DNA of 7,374 bases from Pseudomonadota bacterium. GTDB taxonomy: Bacteria > Pseudomonadota > Alphaproteobacteria > Sphingomonadales > Sphingomonadaceae. Both the position numbers and the translations under genes were made by a program. The notes under the pieces are model-generated. The model worked only from the letters and a program-made list of their open reading frames with translations, was not told the origin of the DNA and did not search any database. The DNA lies in contig JAEZES010000007.1 of NCBI GenBank assembly GCA_023432995.1, forward strand, positions 1 through 7,374, written 5' to 3'. Shown here in pieces: positions 5,914 through 7,374 of the stretch (the stretch's first letter is position 1; each line of letters starts with the position of its first letter).

Positions 5914-6310
5914 GAGAGGGGATGGGGGATGGCCCCGCCGGCAACCACAGGGCGAGCGGCGTGCCGTCTGGATGGGCCAGCGCCTTGATGCGCATGTAGG
6001 GTCGACCGTCGTGCGCCGGCCAGCCTTCGACGATCAGGCGCTCACCGGCCGCGATGCTGAGCGGTGTCCATCCCTCACGCTCGAGACGCGGAGCCTGCGT
6101 CGTCTCGACATGCCAGAGCTGCGTCGATCCGTCCGGATTGACCACCTCGAGCTCGATAAAGGTGTGCGGCACGGTGAGCGAGAACTTGGTCACGGTCCCG
6201 TTTATGGTCACCAGCCGGTCGCGGTCGAACGATCCGTCGAAGGAATGGTGCGCAGCGGCAGGGGTCGACAGGCCCGCGAGCGTGGCCGCCACGATTGCAG
6301 CGTTCCTCAT
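5897..6310 (-). CDS. DUF6152-like periplasmic protein
   Basis: This is a small exported protein of 137 residues and unknown function. The start at 6310 is chosen because AGGAG on the minus strand (6322-6318) lies 7 nt before it; ATG 6316 would leave only 1 nt, and ATG 6337 lies upstream of the Shine-Dalgarno. Residues 1-20 (MRNAAIVAATLAGLSTPAAA) form a signal peptide with cleavage after AAA. The mature protein would then begin with HHSFDGSFD, the hallmark of this family. GTVTKF (38-43), PHTFIELEV (48-56), the LWHVET strand (65-70), LEREGW (76-81), LSIAAGERLIVEGWPAHDGRPYM (in parts, 84-106) and a final DGTPLALW (115-122) follow and suggest a small beta-barrel. His21, His22, His49, His67 and His100 could bind a metal, which is inference only. 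The last dozen residues (GPSPIPSPNTPG) are Pro-rich, outside the family core, and encoded partly across the end of the convergent prenyl synthase gene. Confidence 0.85.
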   Translation of the reverse strand: MRNAAIVAATLAGLSTPAAAHHSFDGSFDRDRLVTINGTVTKFSLTVPHTFIELEVVNPDGSTQLWHVETTQAPRLEREGWTPLSIAAGERLIVEGWPAHDGRPYMRIKALAHPDGTPLALWLPAGPSPIPSPNTPG

Positions 6311-6317
6311 CGGCATG

Positions 6318-6322
6318 CTCCT
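6318..6322 (-). promoter_or_regulatory. Ribosome binding site that fixes the DUF6152-like start
   Basis: AGGAG on the minus strand is followed by CATGCCG and then ATG at 6310. Spacing is 7 nt to this ATG but 1 nt to the nearer ATG at 6316, so the downstream ATG is preferred. Confidence 0.65.
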
Positions 6323-6376
6323 GGATTCGCGCCGCAACGATACGGTCCCAAAGCCTGCGCAGACAAGTAATTTACG

Positions 6377-6392
6377 GTAACGGAGACGTTAC
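6377..6392. promoter_or_regulatory. Dyad in the divergent promoter region
   Basis: GTAACG (6377-6382) and CGTTAC (6387-6392) are perfect inverted arms around GAGA. The site lies in the 104-bp space between the divergent DUF6152-like and hrpB starts, in a stretch that is AT-rich compared with the surrounding DNA. Such a dyad suits a dimeric regulator; in RNA it could be a small GAGA-capped hairpin. I cannot name a regulator. A weak minus-strand promoter is possible nearby: TTGTCT at 6368-6363 with TATCGT at 6344-6339, 18-bp spacing. Confidence 0.35.
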
Positions 6393-6402
6393 AACTGCCT
6401 GC

Positions 6403-6407
6403 AGGAG
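6403..6407 (+). promoter_or_regulatory. Ribosome binding site of hrpB pointing to a CTG start
   Basis: AGGAG is followed by 7 nt and then CTG at 6415, in frame with the helicase. No ATG, GTG or TTG lies in that frame at a usable distance; the next in-frame GTG (6442) is 34 nt away. Confidence 0.55.
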
Positions 6408-6414
6408 CAAATCG

Positions 6415-7374
6415 CTGCCGTCCGACCTCCCGATCCACACCGTGCTACCGGATCTGCTCGCCGCGCTTCGAGATCGAGCGTCGGCGGTGCTGGTCGCGCC
6501 ACCCGGTGCGGGGAAGACCACCGCCGTCGCGCCCGCGCTGCTCGCCGAGACCTGGTGCACGGGTCAGGTCATACTTCTCAGCCCGCGCCGCGTCGCCGCG
6601 CGGGCTGCCGCCGAGCGCATCGCCGAGCTGCTCGGCGAGCCCGTCGGGCGGCGCGTCGGCTACCTGACCCGGCTCGACAGCAAGCAATCGGCGGCCACGC
6701 GCATCCTCGTCGTTACCGAAGCGATCTTCGTTTCGCGCATCCTCGGCGACCAGGAGCTCGTGGGCGTCTCCGCGGTGCTGTTCGACGAGGCCCACGAACG
6801 CCATCTCGATAGCGACATCGGGCTCGCGCTGGCGCTCGAGAGCCAGGCGGTGTTGCGCGAGGACCTGCGCCTCGTGGTCATGTCGGCGACCATCGACGGG
6901 GCGCACTTCGCCGGGCTGATGCGCGATGCTCCGGTGATCGAAAGCGAGGGGCGCGCGCACCCGCTGCGCATCGAATGGTTCGGCAGCCGCCCCGAATTGC
7001 GCACCGACGAGGCGATGGCGAGCGCGATCCTCGCCGCGTGGCGCGCCGAGGAGGGCGACGTGCTCGCGTTCCTCCCGGGCGTGGGAGAGATCGAGCGCAC
7101 CCGCGAGCGGCTCTCCGAGCGCCTGCCCGACGTGCCGATCCTCCCGCTCCACGGCCGGGTCGAGCCGGCCGCGCAGCGCGCCGCGATCCGCCGCGACCCG
7201 GATGGCCGTCGCCGCATCGTGCTGGCGACGAGCATCGCAGAGACCTCGATCACGCTCGACGGCGTATCGGTGGTGGTCGACAGCGGCCTCGCGCGCCGCG
7301 CCGAGTTCGACGTCGCCGCGGGGCTGACCCACCTGGTCACCGTGCGGGCGAGCCAGGCCGCCGCGGCGCAGCGC
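6415..7374 (+). CDS. hrpB: ATP-dependent RNA-helicase-like protein HrpB, 5' part
   Basis: This is a cytoplasmic DEAH-box superfamily 2 helicase; the exact role of HrpB in most bacteria is unsettled. The frame is open to the end of the window, giving 320 residues of an expected ~800-850. Numbered from CTG 6415: LPIHTVLPDLLAAL (5-18) is the usual HrpB opening; motif I APPGAGKTT (28-36); motif Ia SPRRVAARAAAERIA (56-70); VVTEAIF (99-105); motif II DEAH (124-127); motif III SAT (157-159); motif IV region VLAFLPGVGEI (216-226); motif V ATSIAETSITLDGV (271-284); and the start of motif VI, RASQAAAAQR (311-320), where the window ends. All visible catalytic motifs are intact. The gene has no usable ATG. 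CTG at 6415 with AGGAG 7 nt upstream gives (M)PSDLPIHTVLP, a natural family N-terminus. GTG 6442 would cut into this conserved opening. It is divergent from the DUF6152-like gene with 104 bp between starts. Confidence 0.93.
   Translation, partial: MPSDLPIHTVLPDLLAALRDRASAVLVAPPGAGKTTAVAPALLAETWCTGQVILLSPRRVAARAAAERIAELLGEPVGRRVGYLTRLDSKQSAATRILVVTEAIFVSRILGDQELVGVSAVLFDEAHERHLDSDIGLALALESQAVLREDLRLVVMSATIDGAHFAGLMRDAPVIESEGRAHPLRIEWFGSRPELRTDEAMASAILAAWRAEEGDVLAFLPGVGEIERTRERLSERLPDVPILPLHGRVEPAAQRAAIRRDPDGRRRIVLATSIAETSITLDGVSVVVDSGLARRAEFDVAAGLTHLVTVRASQAAAAQR

Noticed and set aside
5972..6380. Plus frames (5972-6370, 6054-6380) opposite the DUF6152-like gene
   Set aside because: The minus strand encodes a signal peptide and family motifs with a good ribosome binding site; the plus frames show nothing recognisable.
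6445..7340. Minus-strand frames of 295 and 226 codons opposite the helicase
   Set aside because: The plus strand encodes helicase motifs I to VI in order; the antisense frames have no motif.
1..7374. tRNA, rRNA, CRISPR array, insertion sequence, prophage or defence-system genes
   Set aside because: Reading both strands shows no cloverleaf, regularly spaced repeats, transposase, integrase or nuclease signatures; the only repeat is the inverted pair at 4356-4520.

Overview
The window is GC-rich bacterial DNA, densely packed with coding sequence. Gene content and protein style point to an alphaproteobacterium, most likely a sphingomonad (Sphingomonadales, perhaps an Erythrobacter-like genus). 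Supporting signs are a PepSY / OmpR-type regulator / PhoQ-like kinase cluster, a stand-alone AroQ chorismate mutase of alphaproteobacterial type, a long-chain polyprenyl diphosphate synthase, and a palindromic intergenic repeat. The genus is inference; no rRNA is present.

Layout. Positions 1-261 hold the 3' end of a PepSY-domain protein. After an 88-bp gap with two small hairpins comes an OmpR/PhoP-family response regulator (350-1030). It overlaps, or nearly abuts, a sensor histidine kinase whose start is uncertain (960-2459). Next on the same strand is a secreted protein of unknown function whose signal peptide looks like a lipoprotein signal with its cysteine lost (2491-3210), then a larger exported protein of an uncharacterised family (3294-4355). 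The space between that gene and the convergent chorismate mutase gene (4528-4836, minus) is filled by a 165-bp element made of two inverted, imperfect copies of a ~73-bp hairpin unit. Divergent from chorismate mutase is the polyprenyl diphosphate synthase (4903-5913). Its 3' end overlaps by 17 bp the 3' end of a minus-strand DUF6152-like periplasmic protein (5897-6310). Divergent from that, and running off the window, is the DEAH-box helicase HrpB (6415-7374), which appears to start at CTG and lacks a usable ATG.

How the genes work together. The first three genes plausibly form one envelope-sensing unit: PepSY protein, kinase and regulator. The next secreted protein lies 31 bp downstream and may be co-transcribed. 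Chorismate mutase (aromatic amino acid pathway) and the prenyl synthase (quinone side chain) are housekeeping enzymes, as is HrpB. Two small-to-medium periplasmic proteins (3294-4355 and 5897-6310) belong to families without known function.

The region does not look like a defence island or a prophage. I see no complete new multi-gene system. The points most worth a second look are the CTG start of hrpB, the unresolved start of the kinase, the degenerate lipobox, the inverted repeat pair, and the two uncharacterised exported families.
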